NCBI RefSeq assembly: GCF_000014045.1
Contig: NC_008209.1
Span: 2,193,001-2,257,000 of the forward strand
DNA length: 64,000 nucleotides
Direction: 5' to 3'
Source of the DNA: Roseobacter denitrificans OCh 114
Lineage (GTDB): Bacteria > Pseudomonadota > Alphaproteobacteria > Rhodobacterales > Rhodobacteraceae
Under the pieces are notes generated by a model. It saw nothing but the letters and a program-made list of their open reading frames with translations, did not search any database and was not told the origin of the DNA. Shown here piece by piece: positions 10,289-18,941 of the stretch (within the stretch, counting starts at the first letter, position 1; each line of letters begins with the position of its first letter). A program made the translations under genes and the position numbers.

Positions 10289-10750
10289 ATGAACCGCAGA
10301 CGCTTTATCTTTAACAGCCTCGCCTCCGGCCTTGGGGCCGGGATGCTCGCCGCTCCGGCACATGCGATGTCGGCCCGGGTTGAGGTTTTCAAATCACCCA
10401 CCTGTGGCTGTTGCACCGCCTGGGTCGAGCATATGACCCAAGCAGGGTTTGAGGCCGTGACCCGTGACGTTGATCAGGAAACGCTCTGGTCGATGAAGGC
10501 CCGCGCAGGTGTCACACCGGAGCTGAGTTCCTGCCACACGGCCTTTGTCGAGGGCTATTTCATCGAGGGCCATGTGCCGGGCACTGACGTTCAGCGGCTG
10601 TTATCACAGCGCCCTGATGCGCTTGGCCTGACGGTGCCGGGCATGCCAATCGGCTCACCGGGGATGGAGATGGGCAACCAGCGCGACGCCTATGACACGC
10701 TGCTGGTGTTGCGCAGCGGTATGACCGAAGTCTTTGCGCGCCACGGCTGA
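10289..10750 (+). CDS. DUF411 metal-binding protein
   Basis: The 153-residue protein begins MNRRRFIFNSLASGLG, a Tat-like signal, and then reads VEVFKSPTCGCCTAWVEHM, the CGCC motif that defines the DUF411 family. A further conserved SCHTAFVEGYFIEGHVP follows. DUF411 proteins are usually encoded beside copper oxidases and pumps and are thought to bind copper in the periplasm. I chose the ATG at 10289 because CAGGAGA lies ten bases upstream; the longer frame overlaps the oxidase gene. It is the last gene of the copper island. Confidence 0.88.
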   Translation: MNRRRFIFNSLASGLGAGMLAAPAHAMSARVEVFKSPTCGCCTAWVEHMTQAGFEAVTRDVDQETLWSMKARAGVTPELSSCHTAFVEGYFIEGHVPGTDVQRLLSQRPDALGLTVPGMPIGSPGMEMGNQRDAYDTLLVLRSGMTEVFARHG

Positions 10751-10903
10751 AGGGTGAAACATATCCGCAGCACCCGGCCCCGGGACAGGTTGGATCACCA
10801 CAACGCACGAATAAAACGTAAGCCGAGCGCTGTTGTTTAAGTGATATCGCCACGCGCGACTAGGCGGAGAGGTGCACACCAAAGGTGCTTCTCCACAGAA
10901 AGC

Positions 10904-12004
10904 TCAGCCCTCAAGGGTGACAGCCTGCCCGGTGGCGGCCGAATGCTGCGCGGCCATCCCCATGCGCACAGCCCACAGGCCATCGCTGAAGGACACCTCT
11001 GTTTCGGTGCTGCTGCCCTGCACAAGGGCCATGAACCTTTGATGCTGGAAATAGGTGGCGCCATTGTGATCCCCCGCCTTGAGCAGCTTCGGATCGACAG
11101 GTATTTCATGCACTTTGATCTGTTTTGACAGGCGGGGGCTGATCTCGATCAGGGGGACGGGCGGGGCGCCCAGATCGCCGGGCCAGAAACGCGTCGGCCC
11201 GGGCACGAAGGCTTCGATTTTCCCCGCCGGTCCGACGGCTGAAATGGTCTCCTGATATCTTGCGCCATCCGCGAACATACAGAGTTCCAGCATCGCCCGT
11301 GCGCCGCCCTCGAAGTCGACAATGACATATCCATTGTCAAGAATGTCGGGGGTTTTGCCGTCATAACGCTCATCCAGATGGTTCACGGATTGCGCGGCAC
11401 TTGCCATGACGCGCACCGGATTGCGTCGCAAGACCAACCGCATCAGGTCAAAGAAATGGCAGCACTTTTCCACGAATGTGCCGCCAGTGTTGACATTGAA
11501 CCGGTTCCAGTCGCCCACCTTTTCCAGAAAGGGAAACCGGTGTTCGCGCAGGCTCAGCATCTTGATGCCACCGGTGACAGCCTCGGCACGCGCCAGCAAG
11601 GCAGCGATCGGCGGCATGTAACGGTATTCCATCGCGACCCAGATGGGGGCCGGATAGCGCTCTGCCGTTTGCGTCAGTCGCGCGATATCGGCGGGATCAG
11701 TCAGCAGGGGTTTTTCAACGAGAAGGGGCAGGGGGCGTGTGGCGGCGATTTCGACGATCTGATCGGCGTGGCAGTAATTCGGGCTGGCAATAACGAGACA
11801 GTCAATATCGGCAGAGGCCAGCAGCGCCTGCACAGACGGATAAAAAGCGGCCTGTGGCGCGATGGCGTGTGCGGCCCGTTGCATGGCGGCATCCGGTTCA
11901 AAAATCGCGCTGACGCCTGCGCCATCCAGCAGGGCGATATTGCGCAGGTGTTCCTGCCCCATCATGCCGCAGCCAATGATGCCGTATCTTACCAGTTGGG
12001 TCAT
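10904..12004 (-). CDS. Gfo/Idh/MocA-family NAD(P)-dependent oxidoreductase
   Basis: The 366-residue protein has the Rossmann motif YGIIGCGMMGQEHLRN at the N-terminus, the EKPLLTDPAD segment that carries the catalytic lysine of this family, and the C-terminal alpha/beta domain. Members oxidise or reduce sugars, inositols and sugar acids. It lies 11 bases downstream of a GntR regulator on the same strand, so the two form a unit. That unit is divergent from the monooxygenase/TRAP operon, so a sugar-like substrate for the neighbourhood is plausible. The exact substrate cannot be read from the sequence. Confidence 0.88.
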   Translation of the reverse strand: MTQLVRYGIIGCGMMGQEHLRNIALLDGAGVSAIFEPDAAMQRAAHAIAPQAAFYPSVQALLASADIDCLVIASPNYCHADQIVEIAATRPLPLLVEKPLLTDPADIARLTQTAERYPAPIWVAMEYRYMPPIAALLARAEAVTGGIKMLSLREHRFPFLEKVGDWNRFNVNTGGTFVEKCCHFFDLMRLVLRRNPVRVMASAAQSVNHLDERYDGKTPDILDNGYVIVDFEGGARAMLELCMFADGARYQETISAVGPAGKIEAFVPGPTRFWPGDLGAPPVPLIEISPRLSKQIKVHEIPVDPKLLKAGDHNGATYFQHQRFMALVQGSSTETEVSFSDGLWAVRMGMAAQHSAATGQAVTLEG

Positions 12005-12015
12005 CGGGCGACTCC

Positions 12016-12756
12016 TTATTTCAAACGCTGCACATATACCGCGCGGTTCGGGTCAAACCATGTGCGCGAGAATTCCACCGCTTCGGGATGTTCTGCCCAG
12101 CTAAAGCGTTCGATGTAACCGCAGGGTTGGTCCATCCGGGCAAAGTCGGGGGATGTCCAGTCGGGAAAACGGCCGACAGAGACGCGATCCTCCGCGCGCG
12201 TAATCCAGAAGTTGAGGTGTTTCAGATAGGTCTGATAAAGGGAATCAGACACGGTTTTTGCATTCAGCGTGCCAACGGCCGCATCCAGCCAGATCTCTTC
12301 GACGGCGATTGCGATATCGTTCAGGAAGCGCAGACGTCTGATGCGCGTTGCCTGATCCGAGCGTCCGAACCCGGGCAGGGTGGCGGGTTTCTGCATCACC
12401 TCAAGCGACAGGATGCGCGCGCTTGGCAGGCCGCCCCCGTCTGGTAGTTCAAGCCGGAACATGGCATAGACACCTGTGGGCGTGTGGCCTTTGCGGATGT
12501 AGTTGCCGGAGCCCTGAACCCGCTCCAACAGCCCCTTTTTATGCAATTCCGCAAGCGCCTTGCGCAGCGTGCCGATGGAGACACTATAGCTGCGCGCCAT
12601 TTCGCGTTCGGGGGGCAGGCGTTCTGCGTCCAGCAAACGACCGGCATCAATCTCGCGAATGATATGTTCGCAAAGCTGGATGTATTTGGGCAAAGCGCCT
12701 CGGGTATCGTGTGATGCCTGCAAACAAACGACCGGGGTGGGTGAAAATTGATACAT
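12016..12756 (-). CDS. GntR-family (HutC/UTRA) transcriptional regulator
   Basis: The 246-residue protein has a GntR winged helix (residues about 22-90: PKYIQLCEHIIREI, LPPEREMARSYSVSIGTLRKAL, LERVQGSGNYI) followed by a UTRA ligand-binding domain. It sits between the oxidoreductase gene it precedes and the divergent monooxygenase operon, the usual place for a local regulator. An inverted repeat ACATG-N9-CATGT overlaps its start codon. The effector is probably the imported substrate or a product of it, which is inference. Confidence 0.87.
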   Translation of the reverse strand: MYQFSPTPVVCLQASHDTRGALPKYIQLCEHIIREIDAGRLLDAERLPPEREMARSYSVSIGTLRKALAELHKKGLLERVQGSGNYIRKGHTPTGVYAMFRLELPDGGGLPSARILSLEVMQKPATLPGFGRSDQATRIRRLRFLNDIAIAVEEIWLDAAVGTLNAKTVSDSLYQTYLKHLNFWITRAEDRVSVGRFPDWTSPDFARMDQPCGYIERFSWAEHPEAVEFSRTWFDPNRAVYVQRLK

Positions 12757-12771
12757 GATTGATCTACATGT
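12753..12771. promoter_or_regulatory. possible GntR operator
   Basis: The inverted repeat ACATG-N9-CATGT covers the start codon of the GntR gene and lies about 50 bases before the monooxygenase start. Binding here could block both divergent units. Support is the symmetry and position only. Confidence 0.3.
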
Positions 12772-12821
12772 TTCGCGGTGCTATTCAAGAAAATTCACGA
12801 ACTGTTGCCAAGAGGGGCCAG

Positions 12822-13976
12822 ATGACCGTTGTGCCGATCACATCCGCAGGTTTGCGCGCCTCAGAGGTGTCGTGGTTTTCCGCGCTTTGCTCGGATGACT
12901 ATCGGTTTCTGGGGGTGCCGGATGGTGATCTACGCTCCAGTTGGGCGCATTGTTCGGACATCGTCAAAACAGCACAGGCGCAGGGGTTTCGCAACATCCT
13001 GTGCCCCTCCTCCTATCAGGTCGGCCAGGACACGCTGAGCTTTGTGGCCGGATGCGCCCCGATCACGGATCGCATCAACATGCTCGCGGCGGTGCGCTGT
13101 GGCGAGATGCAGCCGATCATGCTGGCGCGCACTCTTGCCACGCTTGATCACATGCTGGAGGGCCGCTTGACGGTCAACATCATCTCATCCGATTTTCCGG
13201 GGCAGAAAGAGCCCAGCCCCTACCGATATCAAAGATCGCGCGAGGTCGTGCAGATCCTCAAACAGGCCTGGACGCGTGACCAGATCGATCATGCCGGAGA
13301 GGTCTATAATTTCTCTGGCCTGACCACCGATCCGGTCAAACCCTATCAGACGGGCGGGCCGCTCTTGTATTTCGGGGGCTATTCCCCGGATGCGCTGGAT
13401 TTATGCGCTGAATACTGCGACGTCTACCTGATGTGGCCGGAGCCGAAAGATGCGCTGGCAGACAGAATGCGGGCGGTGCATGATCACGCGGCCGCGCGGG
13501 GTAGGACGCTGGATTACGGGCTGCGCGTGCATGTGATCGTGCGCGACACGCAAGCCGAGGCGCAGGAATATGCGGAATATATCGTGTCAAAGCTTGATGA
13601 TGAGCATGGGCGCAAGATACGCGAACGCGCACTTGATGCCACGTCACTGGGCGTCGCGCATCAGTCCAAGAACCGCGATATCGCAGATGATTTCGGCTAT
13701 ATCGAGCCACATTTGTGGACGGGCATCGGGCGGGCGCGCTCTGGCTGCGGCGCGGCTCTGGTCGGCTCTGCCGATCAGGTGCTGAGCGAGATCGAGACCT
13801 ATCGCAAAATGGGGATGCGCGCCTTCATCTTTTCGGGCTATCCGCATATTGACGAGGCCGAACACTTTGGCCGACTGGTGCTGCCGGAGCTTGAAACATG
13901 TTCCTTGCCGCATGCCTATGGCCGCGTCCCGGACACATGCCCCGCAACACCGCTTGGAACAGGAGAACGCCGCTGA
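12822..13976 (+). CDS. SsuD-like FMNH2-dependent monooxygenase (LLM class)
   Basis: The 384-residue protein matches alkanesulfonate monooxygenase SsuD along its length. By eye the SsuD residues that bind sulfonate and flavin peroxide have counterparts: Arg235 and His237 in LRVHVIVR, Arg306 in GIGRARSGCGAALVG, and Tyr340 in FSGYPHIDEA. The position of SsuD Cys54 does not hold a clear cysteine. Such enzymes use reduced flavin and oxygen to turn an R-CH2-sulfonate into an aldehyde plus sulfite. The ATG at 12822 follows AGAGGGG; an upstream ATG at 12759 has no ribosome site. It is coupled to an aldo/keto reductase and a flavin reductase, so substrate cleavage then aldehyde reduction is likely. 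Confidence 0.85.
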   Translation: MTVVPITSAGLRASEVSWFSALCSDDYRFLGVPDGDLRSSWAHCSDIVKTAQAQGFRNILCPSSYQVGQDTLSFVAGCAPITDRINMLAAVRCGEMQPIMLARTLATLDHMLEGRLTVNIISSDFPGQKEPSPYRYQRSREVVQILKQAWTRDQIDHAGEVYNFSGLTTDPVKPYQTGGPLLYFGGYSPDALDLCAEYCDVYLMWPEPKDALADRMRAVHDHAAARGRTLDYGLRVHVIVRDTQAEAQEYAEYIVSKLDDEHGRKIRERALDATSLGVAHQSKNRDIADDFGYIEPHLWTGIGRARSGCGAALVGSADQVLSEIETYRKMGMRAFIFSGYPHIDEAEHFGRLVLPELETCSLPHAYGRVPDTCPATPLGTGERR

Positions 13977-14866
13977 TGGAACGTGTAAGCCTGTCTGCTG
14001 ATGTGCACGTCAGCCGGATCATCTATGGCATGTGGCGTCTGGCGGAGGACGAAGACACATCTCCGTCCCATGTGCGCGCCAAGATCGACGCCTGTCTTGC
14101 GCAGGGGATTACCACTTTGGATCAGGCCGATATCTACGGTGGATATGCGGCCGAAGCGCTGTTGGGCGCGGCGTTTGAACAAAGCCCGGGCCTGCGCGAT
14201 GACCTGCAGATCATCACGAAATGCGATATCGTCGCGCCGGTTGGCAAATACGCTGCGGCCCGGGTCAAGCATTACGATACATCCGCCGCCCATATCACCG
14301 CATCGGTGGAGGCGTCGCTGTCGAATATGCGCATTGAGCAGATCGATGTTTTGCTGATTCACCGCCCGGACCCGATGATGGATGCGCGTGAAACCGGTGC
14401 GGCGCTCGATGCGCTGATTGACAGCGGCAAGATCAAAACGGCAGGCGTGTCGAATTTCAAACCGTGGGATTGGGATTTGCTGCAAGCGCATATGAAACAC
14501 CCGCTTGTGAGCAACCAACTCGAACTCAGCCTTGCGGCGCGCGACAGTTTCACCAACGGCGATCTGGCCCATGCGCAACAACATGGCGTGCGCCCGATGG
14601 CATGGTCGCCCCTGGGTGGGGGCTCTCTGATGACACAGCAGGGCGAACCGGGCCTTGCCTTGGAAAAAGTCGCAGAGGCGCAAGGCGTTGATCGCGCAGC
14701 GGTCGCGGTTGCATGGCTGCTGGCGCATCCTTCGGGGATTTTGCCGGTGATGGGCACCAACACGCTGCCCCGCATTGCGACCTTCAGCGATGCAACGAAG
14801 GTTGAGATGGACCGCCAGACGTGGTTTGAGCTGTTTGAAGCCGCAAACGGGCATGAGGTGCCTTGA
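13976..14866 (+). CDS. aldo/keto reductase (YdhF-like)
   Basis: The 296-residue TIM-barrel reductase carries the family tetrad: Asp in TLDQADIYGGY with the Tyr four residues on, Lys in IITKCDI, and His in LLIHRPDP. NADP-binding segments near the C-terminus (GVSNFKPWDW, AWSPLGGGSL) are also present. Its ATG overlaps the monooxygenase stop in TGATG, and AGGAG lies upstream. Next to an SsuD-like enzyme, which releases an aldehyde, it would reduce that aldehyde to an alcohol. In the published sulfo-SMO pathway for sulfoquinovose a different aldo/keto reductase, SmoB, does the same job; the match here is of logic, not proven homology. Confidence 0.87.
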   Translation: MERVSLSADVHVSRIIYGMWRLAEDEDTSPSHVRAKIDACLAQGITTLDQADIYGGYAAEALLGAAFEQSPGLRDDLQIITKCDIVAPVGKYAAARVKHYDTSAAHITASVEASLSNMRIEQIDVLLIHRPDPMMDARETGAALDALIDSGKIKTAGVSNFKPWDWDLLQAHMKHPLVSNQLELSLAARDSFTNGDLAHAQQHGVRPMAWSPLGGGSLMTQQGEPGLALEKVAEAQGVDRAAVAVAWLLAHPSGILPVMGTNTLPRIATFSDATKVEMDRQTWFELFEAANGHEVP

Positions 14867-15405
14867 TGCCGGATGGAACCACCAAAGGGACGGCGATGCT
14901 GCACTTCGAGCCCACACAGGACAACCACCGCATGTTTCGCGATGCGTTGGGACGGTTTGCATCAGGTGTGACGATCGTGACGGCCAATACGCCGCAGGGG
15001 CCGGTCGGCATGACGGCCAATTCCTTTACCAGCGTTTCGATGGAGCCGCCGCTGGTTCTATGGTGCCCGGCGAAATCGTCCAGCCGCTACGGGCTGTTTG
15101 CGCAGGCCACTGATTTCGCGATCCATGTGCTCGGGGCAGATCAAAAGGCACTTGCTCTTGCCTTTGCGCGCTCGGGCACGGCATTCGAGGCGATTGATGC
15201 CGCCCTCAGCGACCGGGACGTCCCGATTTTTGATGCTTGTCTGGCGCGGTTTGAGTGTGAAACCTACGCGCTGCACGATGCGGGTGATCATTCGATCATG
15301 GTCGGCATGGTGCGCCACGCGGCGTTCCGGCATGGCGCGCCGCTGATTTTTTCGCAAGGTGACTTCGGACAATTTGACAAAGAGGTTGAAAAGGCGAACG
15401 TATAA
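14866..15405 (+). CDS. flavin reductase, partner of the SsuD-like monooxygenase
   Basis: The 179-residue protein has the flavin reductase-like FMN-binding fold: DALGRFASGVTIVTA, GMTANSFTSVSMEPPLVLWC and a C-terminal GDHSIMVGMV. It would supply reduced FMN to the monooxygenase two genes upstream. Its ATG overlaps the aldo/keto reductase stop in TGATG; a second in-frame ATG at 14896 is an alternative start. The order monooxygenase, aldehyde reductase, flavin reductase, importer makes this a two-component oxygenase system with its own transport. Confidence 0.88.
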   Translation: MPDGTTKGTAMLHFEPTQDNHRMFRDALGRFASGVTIVTANTPQGPVGMTANSFTSVSMEPPLVLWCPAKSSSRYGLFAQATDFAIHVLGADQKALALAFARSGTAFEAIDAALSDRDVPIFDACLARFECETYALHDAGDHSIMVGMVRHAAFRHGAPLIFSQGDFGQFDKEVEKANV

Positions 15406-15465
15406 AACGGCGGGGAAACCCGCGCGCCGCCGGCAGAATGTCGGTTGCAGGGAGGAGGCCCATTC

Positions 15466-16056
15466 ATGGGGGCACTGCTGCTGGTGCTTGCACCGCTTCG
15501 GGTGATCAACGAAAGCGCGCTGGCCATTGGGCGTGCGATTGGCATTGTCGCCGTGGCCGCGATGGTCATCGCAATTCTGGTGCAGGTGTTTTTTCGCTAT
15601 GTGCTCAACAATGCCCTGCCTTGGCCCGATGAAGCGGCGCGCTTTTGCATGTTATGGATGACGGGCCTGATGGCGCCTACCGCTTTTCGCCGCGGCGGGT
15701 TTGTGGCGATTGACACGCTGGTGATCCTTTTGCCCAAGCTGTTGGGCAGCCTGCTGGCGCTCTTTTTGCTGTTTGTCAGCCTTGCCGTGCTTGTGGTGGC
15801 GGTGCAGATCGGTTGGTCCGAAGTGACGGGTTTTGCCGGGCGTTTCGCGACGGCCTCGCTCTATCTTCCGACCGACATGAGTTTCGAAAGCTGGTTCCGC
15901 GTGCCGCGCAGCTGGATGATGGCCTCTTTGGTGGTGGGGCTGATCATGCTGATATCTGTCAACGTGGAACTGATCCTGCGCGCAATTGTCAAACTGCTGG
16001 GCGGTGCGGATCGCCTGCCTGTCATTCCGCATGATGAGAAAGTCGGGGCGGAATAG
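15466..16056 (+). CDS. dctQ: TRAP transporter small membrane subunit (DctQ family)
   Basis: The 196-residue protein has four membrane helices, with the family signature VQVFFRYVLNNALPWPDEAA after the first and the RRGGFVAIDT loop. The ATG at 15466 lies seven bases after GGGAGGAGG; a TTG at 15445 would overlap that site. The large subunit begins directly after its stop. It is the small permease of a sodium-driven TRAP importer for an organic acid or, given the upstream genes, a sulfonate. Confidence 0.88.
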   Translation: MGALLLVLAPLRVINESALAIGRAIGIVAVAAMVIAILVQVFFRYVLNNALPWPDEAARFCMLWMTGLMAPTAFRRGGFVAIDTLVILLPKLLGSLLALFLLFVSLAVLVVAVQIGWSEVTGFAGRFATASLYLPTDMSFESWFRVPRSWMMASLVVGLIMLISVNVELILRAIVKLLGGADRLPVIPHDEKVGAE

Positions 16057-17346
16057 ATGCTGGTCTGGTTTCTTCCGCTGTTTTTGCTGTTCCTGCTGAT
16101 CGGGTTGCCGGTATTTTTCGGCCTGCTCGCAGCGCCGGGGCTACTGCTGTGGCTCAACGGTCAGGAAAAAGACATCACGCTGCTGTATCGCAATGTTTAT
16201 AACGGGATAGACAGCTTTCCCCTGATGGCGATCCCCTTCTTCATGCTGGCCGGAGAGTTGATGAACCGGGGCGGGATCACCATGCGTCTGGTTGAATTCA
16301 GTCAGGCCATGATGGGGCATTTTCGCGGCGGGTTGGCGCATGTGAACATCCTGTCCTCCATGCTGTTTGCCGGGCTTTCGGGGTCTGCCGTGGCCGATAT
16401 ATCCGCACTCGGGTCGATGTTGATCCCGGCGATGGAAAAACAGGGCTATAGCCGCAAATTCGCCGCCGCGATCACGGCGGCCAGTTCCGTGATCGGGCCG
16501 ATCATCCCGCCCTCGGGCATCATGATCATCTATGCCTATGTGATGGGCGAAAGCGTTGCCGCCCTGTTTCTGGCGGGCATTGTACCCGGAGTGATGGTGG
16601 GCCTTGGGTTGATGTTCATGGTCAAGATCATGGCTGACAAATATGATTTTCCCGTCGCCACCAAAAAACACACGTGGGGCGAACGCGGGCAGGCCAGCCT
16701 CAAGGCGTTTTTTCCGCTGATGACCCCGGTGATCATTCTCGGCGGTATTCTGGCAGGCGTTTTTACCCCGACCGAGGCGGCGGCGGTCGCCGTGGCCTAT
16801 GCGCTTTTCATCGGCCTCTTCGTGATGCGCAGCCTCAAGCTGAGCGAGTTGCCGGATGTGCTGGGCCGCGCGGGGCTCACATCGGCGGTTGTGCTGTTGC
16901 TGGTCGGTGCGGCGATGGCGTTCAAAACCGTTGTCAGCCTCAGCCACGCGCCCGAAGCCATGGCCGAATTCGTGCTGGCGCTCACGTCCAACCCGCTCAT
17001 CCTGCTGTTTTTGATCAACCTTTTGCTCTTTGCGGTGGGGATGTTCTTGGATGCGGGGCCTGCGATTATCATCCTTGGGCCAATTCTGGGGCCAATTTTC
17101 GTCAGCCTCGGCGTGGACCCGATCCATTTTGCCATCATCATGAGCGTCAACCTGACCGTCGGGCTGGCCACACCGCCGATGGGGCTGGTGCTCTTTGTCG
17201 CCTCCTCGGTTTCGGGCGAGCGGGTCGAGGCGATTTCAAAGGCGATCCTGCCGTTTCTGGCGGTCGAAATCGTGGTGATTTTCCTGATCACCTACATACC
17301 GGCCATTTCCATGACCATCCCGCGACTGACGGGCTTTGCCAACTGA
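16057..17346 (+). CDS. dctM: TRAP transporter large permease (DctM family)
   Basis: The 429-residue protein has about twelve membrane helices and the DctM landmarks: GIDSFPLMAIPFFMLAGELM, GLSGSAVADISALGSMLIPAM, SSVIGPIIPPSGIMIIYAY and the C-terminal NLTVGLATPPMG. It forms the sodium-coupled translocation channel and works with DctQ and the periplasmic DctP. The ATG directly follows the dctQ stop. The binding protein lies 25 bases downstream. Confidence 0.93.
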   Translation: MLVWFLPLFLLFLLIGLPVFFGLLAAPGLLLWLNGQEKDITLLYRNVYNGIDSFPLMAIPFFMLAGELMNRGGITMRLVEFSQAMMGHFRGGLAHVNILSSMLFAGLSGSAVADISALGSMLIPAMEKQGYSRKFAAAITAASSVIGPIIPPSGIMIIYAYVMGESVAALFLAGIVPGVMVGLGLMFMVKIMADKYDFPVATKKHTWGERGQASLKAFFPLMTPVIILGGILAGVFTPTEAAAVAVAYALFIGLFVMRSLKLSELPDVLGRAGLTSAVVLLLVGAAMAFKTVVSLSHAPEAMAEFVLALTSNPLILLFLINLLLFAVGMFLDAGPAIIILGPILGPIFVSLGVDPIHFAIIMSVNLTVGLATPPMGLVLFVASSVSGERVEAISKAILPFLAVEIVVIFLITYIPAISMTIPRLTGFAN

Positions 17347-17371
17347 CACATCATCCAACTGGGAGGAATAA

Positions 17372-18430
17372 ATGATAAAACAAACCCTGAAATGCGCGCT
17401 CCTTGCGGCCTTGCTCGCCGGGACGGCGATTGCGGCACAGGCGCAGGAATACACCATCCGCGCCACCGCCAATTCCAACGAAAACGACGAAGACTACGAC
17501 GGTCTCGTCGTGTTCAAGAACTACGTGGAATCCGCGTCAAACGGCACCATCGCGGTTGAACTGTTCATCGGCACGCAGCTTTGCAGCAACGGTGCCGAAT
17601 GTCTGCAAGGCGTGGCGGATGGCACGATTGACGTTTACGTTTCCACATCCGGCGGCGCGTCGGGGATTTTCCCTTACGTGCAGGTGCTCGATCTGCCTTA
17701 TCTGATGGCGGATGATCGTATTGCCGAACATGTGCTGTCGGGTGATTTTACACGGAAAATGCGGGCGATGGCGCTGGAGGATTCAGGCGATATGATCCGC
17801 CTGATGACGATTGGAAACACCGGCGGGTGGCGCAACTTTGCCAACACCAAGCGCCGCATCGCTGAGCCCTCTGATATGGAAGGTCTGAAGATCCGAACAG
17901 TGGTTGCGGATTTGCCGCAGGAATTGGTGCGTGCGCTTGGCGCATCCCCGACGCCGATTCCGTGGCCTGAGCTTTTCACGTCCTTCCAGACCGGCGTGGT
18001 TGAAGGGTCCAAGAACGGCATCACGGATATCATGGGCATGAAATTTCCGGACGCCGGGCTGAAATATGTCACGCTGGATGGGCACGCCTACATGGGCGCG
18101 CTGTGGTGGATGAACAACGCGAAATTCACCGGCATGCCAGAGGATATGCGCCGGGTGGTCGTGGATGGGTTTTACGCGCTGCAGCAGGCGACTTTTGCCT
18201 CGCCCAAGCGCAAATCCATCGCGGCCTATGAGGAATTCGTGGCCGATGGCGGTGATCTATACGTGCCCACGCCTGAACAAAAAGCGGCCTTCAAAGAGGG
18301 AGCGGCCCCTGTGTTCGACTGGTTCAAGGCCAATGTGGGGCGCGGGGATGAGATATTCGACGCGCTGACAGAGGCCGTGGCGCAGGCCGAAGCCGAAGTC
18401 GGTGCGGCGCGTGCCGCCGATCTGAATTGA
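17372..18430 (+). CDS. dctP: TRAP transporter substrate-binding protein (DctP family)
   Basis: The 352-residue periplasmic protein has a signal peptide (TLKCALLAALLAGTAIAAQA). DctP features include the helix ending VADGTIDVYVST, the conserved SDMEGLKIRT where the arginine normally pairs with the ligand carboxylate or other anion, and VEGSKNGITDI. GGAGG precedes the ATG. It captures the substrate for the dctQ/dctM permease. Since the same operon encodes an SsuD-like system, a sulfonate ligand is a reasonable guess. It is the last gene of the operon. Confidence 0.9.
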   Translation: MIKQTLKCALLAALLAGTAIAAQAQEYTIRATANSNENDEDYDGLVVFKNYVESASNGTIAVELFIGTQLCSNGAECLQGVADGTIDVYVSTSGGASGIFPYVQVLDLPYLMADDRIAEHVLSGDFTRKMRAMALEDSGDMIRLMTIGNTGGWRNFANTKRRIAEPSDMEGLKIRTVVADLPQELVRALGASPTPIPWPELFTSFQTGVVEGSKNGITDIMGMKFPDAGLKYVTLDGHAYMGALWWMNNAKFTGMPEDMRRVVVDGFYALQQATFASPKRKSIAAYEEFVADGGDLYVPTPEQKAAFKEGAAPVFDWFKANVGRGDEIFDALTEAVAQAEAEVGAARAADLN

Positions 18431-18438
18431 CCACGAAA

Positions 18439-18458
18439 GGGCGGCCTCCGGGTCGCCC
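18439..18458 (-). terminator. hairpin between convergent dctP and Sel1 genes
   Basis: An 8-bp stem (GGGCGGCC with GGTCGCCC, one G-T pair) with a 4-base loop lies between the two convergent stops. Read on the minus strand it is followed by TTTCGTGG, so it could end the Sel1 transcript; on the plus strand it lacks a T run. Confidence 0.5.
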
Positions 18459-18461
18459 CGA

Positions 18462-18932
18462 TCATCTGAACGGATACATCCACACCTTATAGTCAGCGAC
18501 GAGAACATGGGCCTTGTTGATTTCTTCCGCCGTCATTTTCTTGGCAACCTCTTCAAGGCTGATTGCCGCGTCCGGGTCCCCGCCAATCGCGGAAAGCGTG
18601 TACCACATATAGGCGCGCATCAGGTCCGGTGCGGGCAGGCCGCGACCCACTTCGTAGTACCAGCCGACACCCGATTGCGCACCGGGATGGCCCTTCATGG
18701 CCGCGCGCAGATACCATTCAAACGCGCGCTGGTCATCGCGGGGCCGTCCCAGACCCATGGCATAGATGACACCGATCAGTTCTTCCGCTTCGGCATTGCC
18801 CGAACGCGCCGCGGGCCAAAGTGCTGCATAGGCCTCGTCAAATCGACCCGCATCCATGAGATCGCGCGCCGCTTCCAATTCCGCCGCAACCGGCGTGGCC
18901 AAAAGAGCGAGGGCAAAAGCTATTGTGCGCAT
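18462..18932 (-). CDS. exported Sel1/TPR-repeat protein
   Basis: The 156-residue protein has a signal peptide (MRTIAFALALLATPVAA). Helical repeats follow: AARDLMDAGRFDEAYAALWPAARSG is TPR-like, and AEELIGVIYAMGLGRPRDDQRAFEWYLRAA and AQSGVGWYYEVGRGLPAPDLMRAYMWYTLSA are Sel1 repeats. Sel1 proteins are usually scaffolds for protein contact in the envelope. No enzyme function is indicated. Its ATG and the expected start of the divergent peroxidase share the sequence CATG, so there is no space between them for promoters. Confidence 0.8.
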   Translation of the reverse strand: MRTIAFALALLATPVAAELEAARDLMDAGRFDEAYAALWPAARSGNAEAEELIGVIYAMGLGRPRDDQRAFEWYLRAAMKGHPGAQSGVGWYYEVGRGLPAPDLMRAYMWYTLSAIGGDPDAAISLEEVAKKMTAEEINKAHVLVADYKVWMYPFR

Positions 18933-18941
18933 GGGCTTGTT

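Noticed and set aside
13916..14962. Minus-strand open frame of 348 codons over the aldo/keto reductase
   Set aside because: The plus strand encodes a complete reductase with its catalytic residues; the antisense frame has no family features.
18507..18935. Upstream in-frame extension of the di-heme peroxidase to an ATG at 18507
   Set aside because: It would be entirely antisense to the Sel1 gene and would bury the signal-peptide core 145 residues inside the chain.
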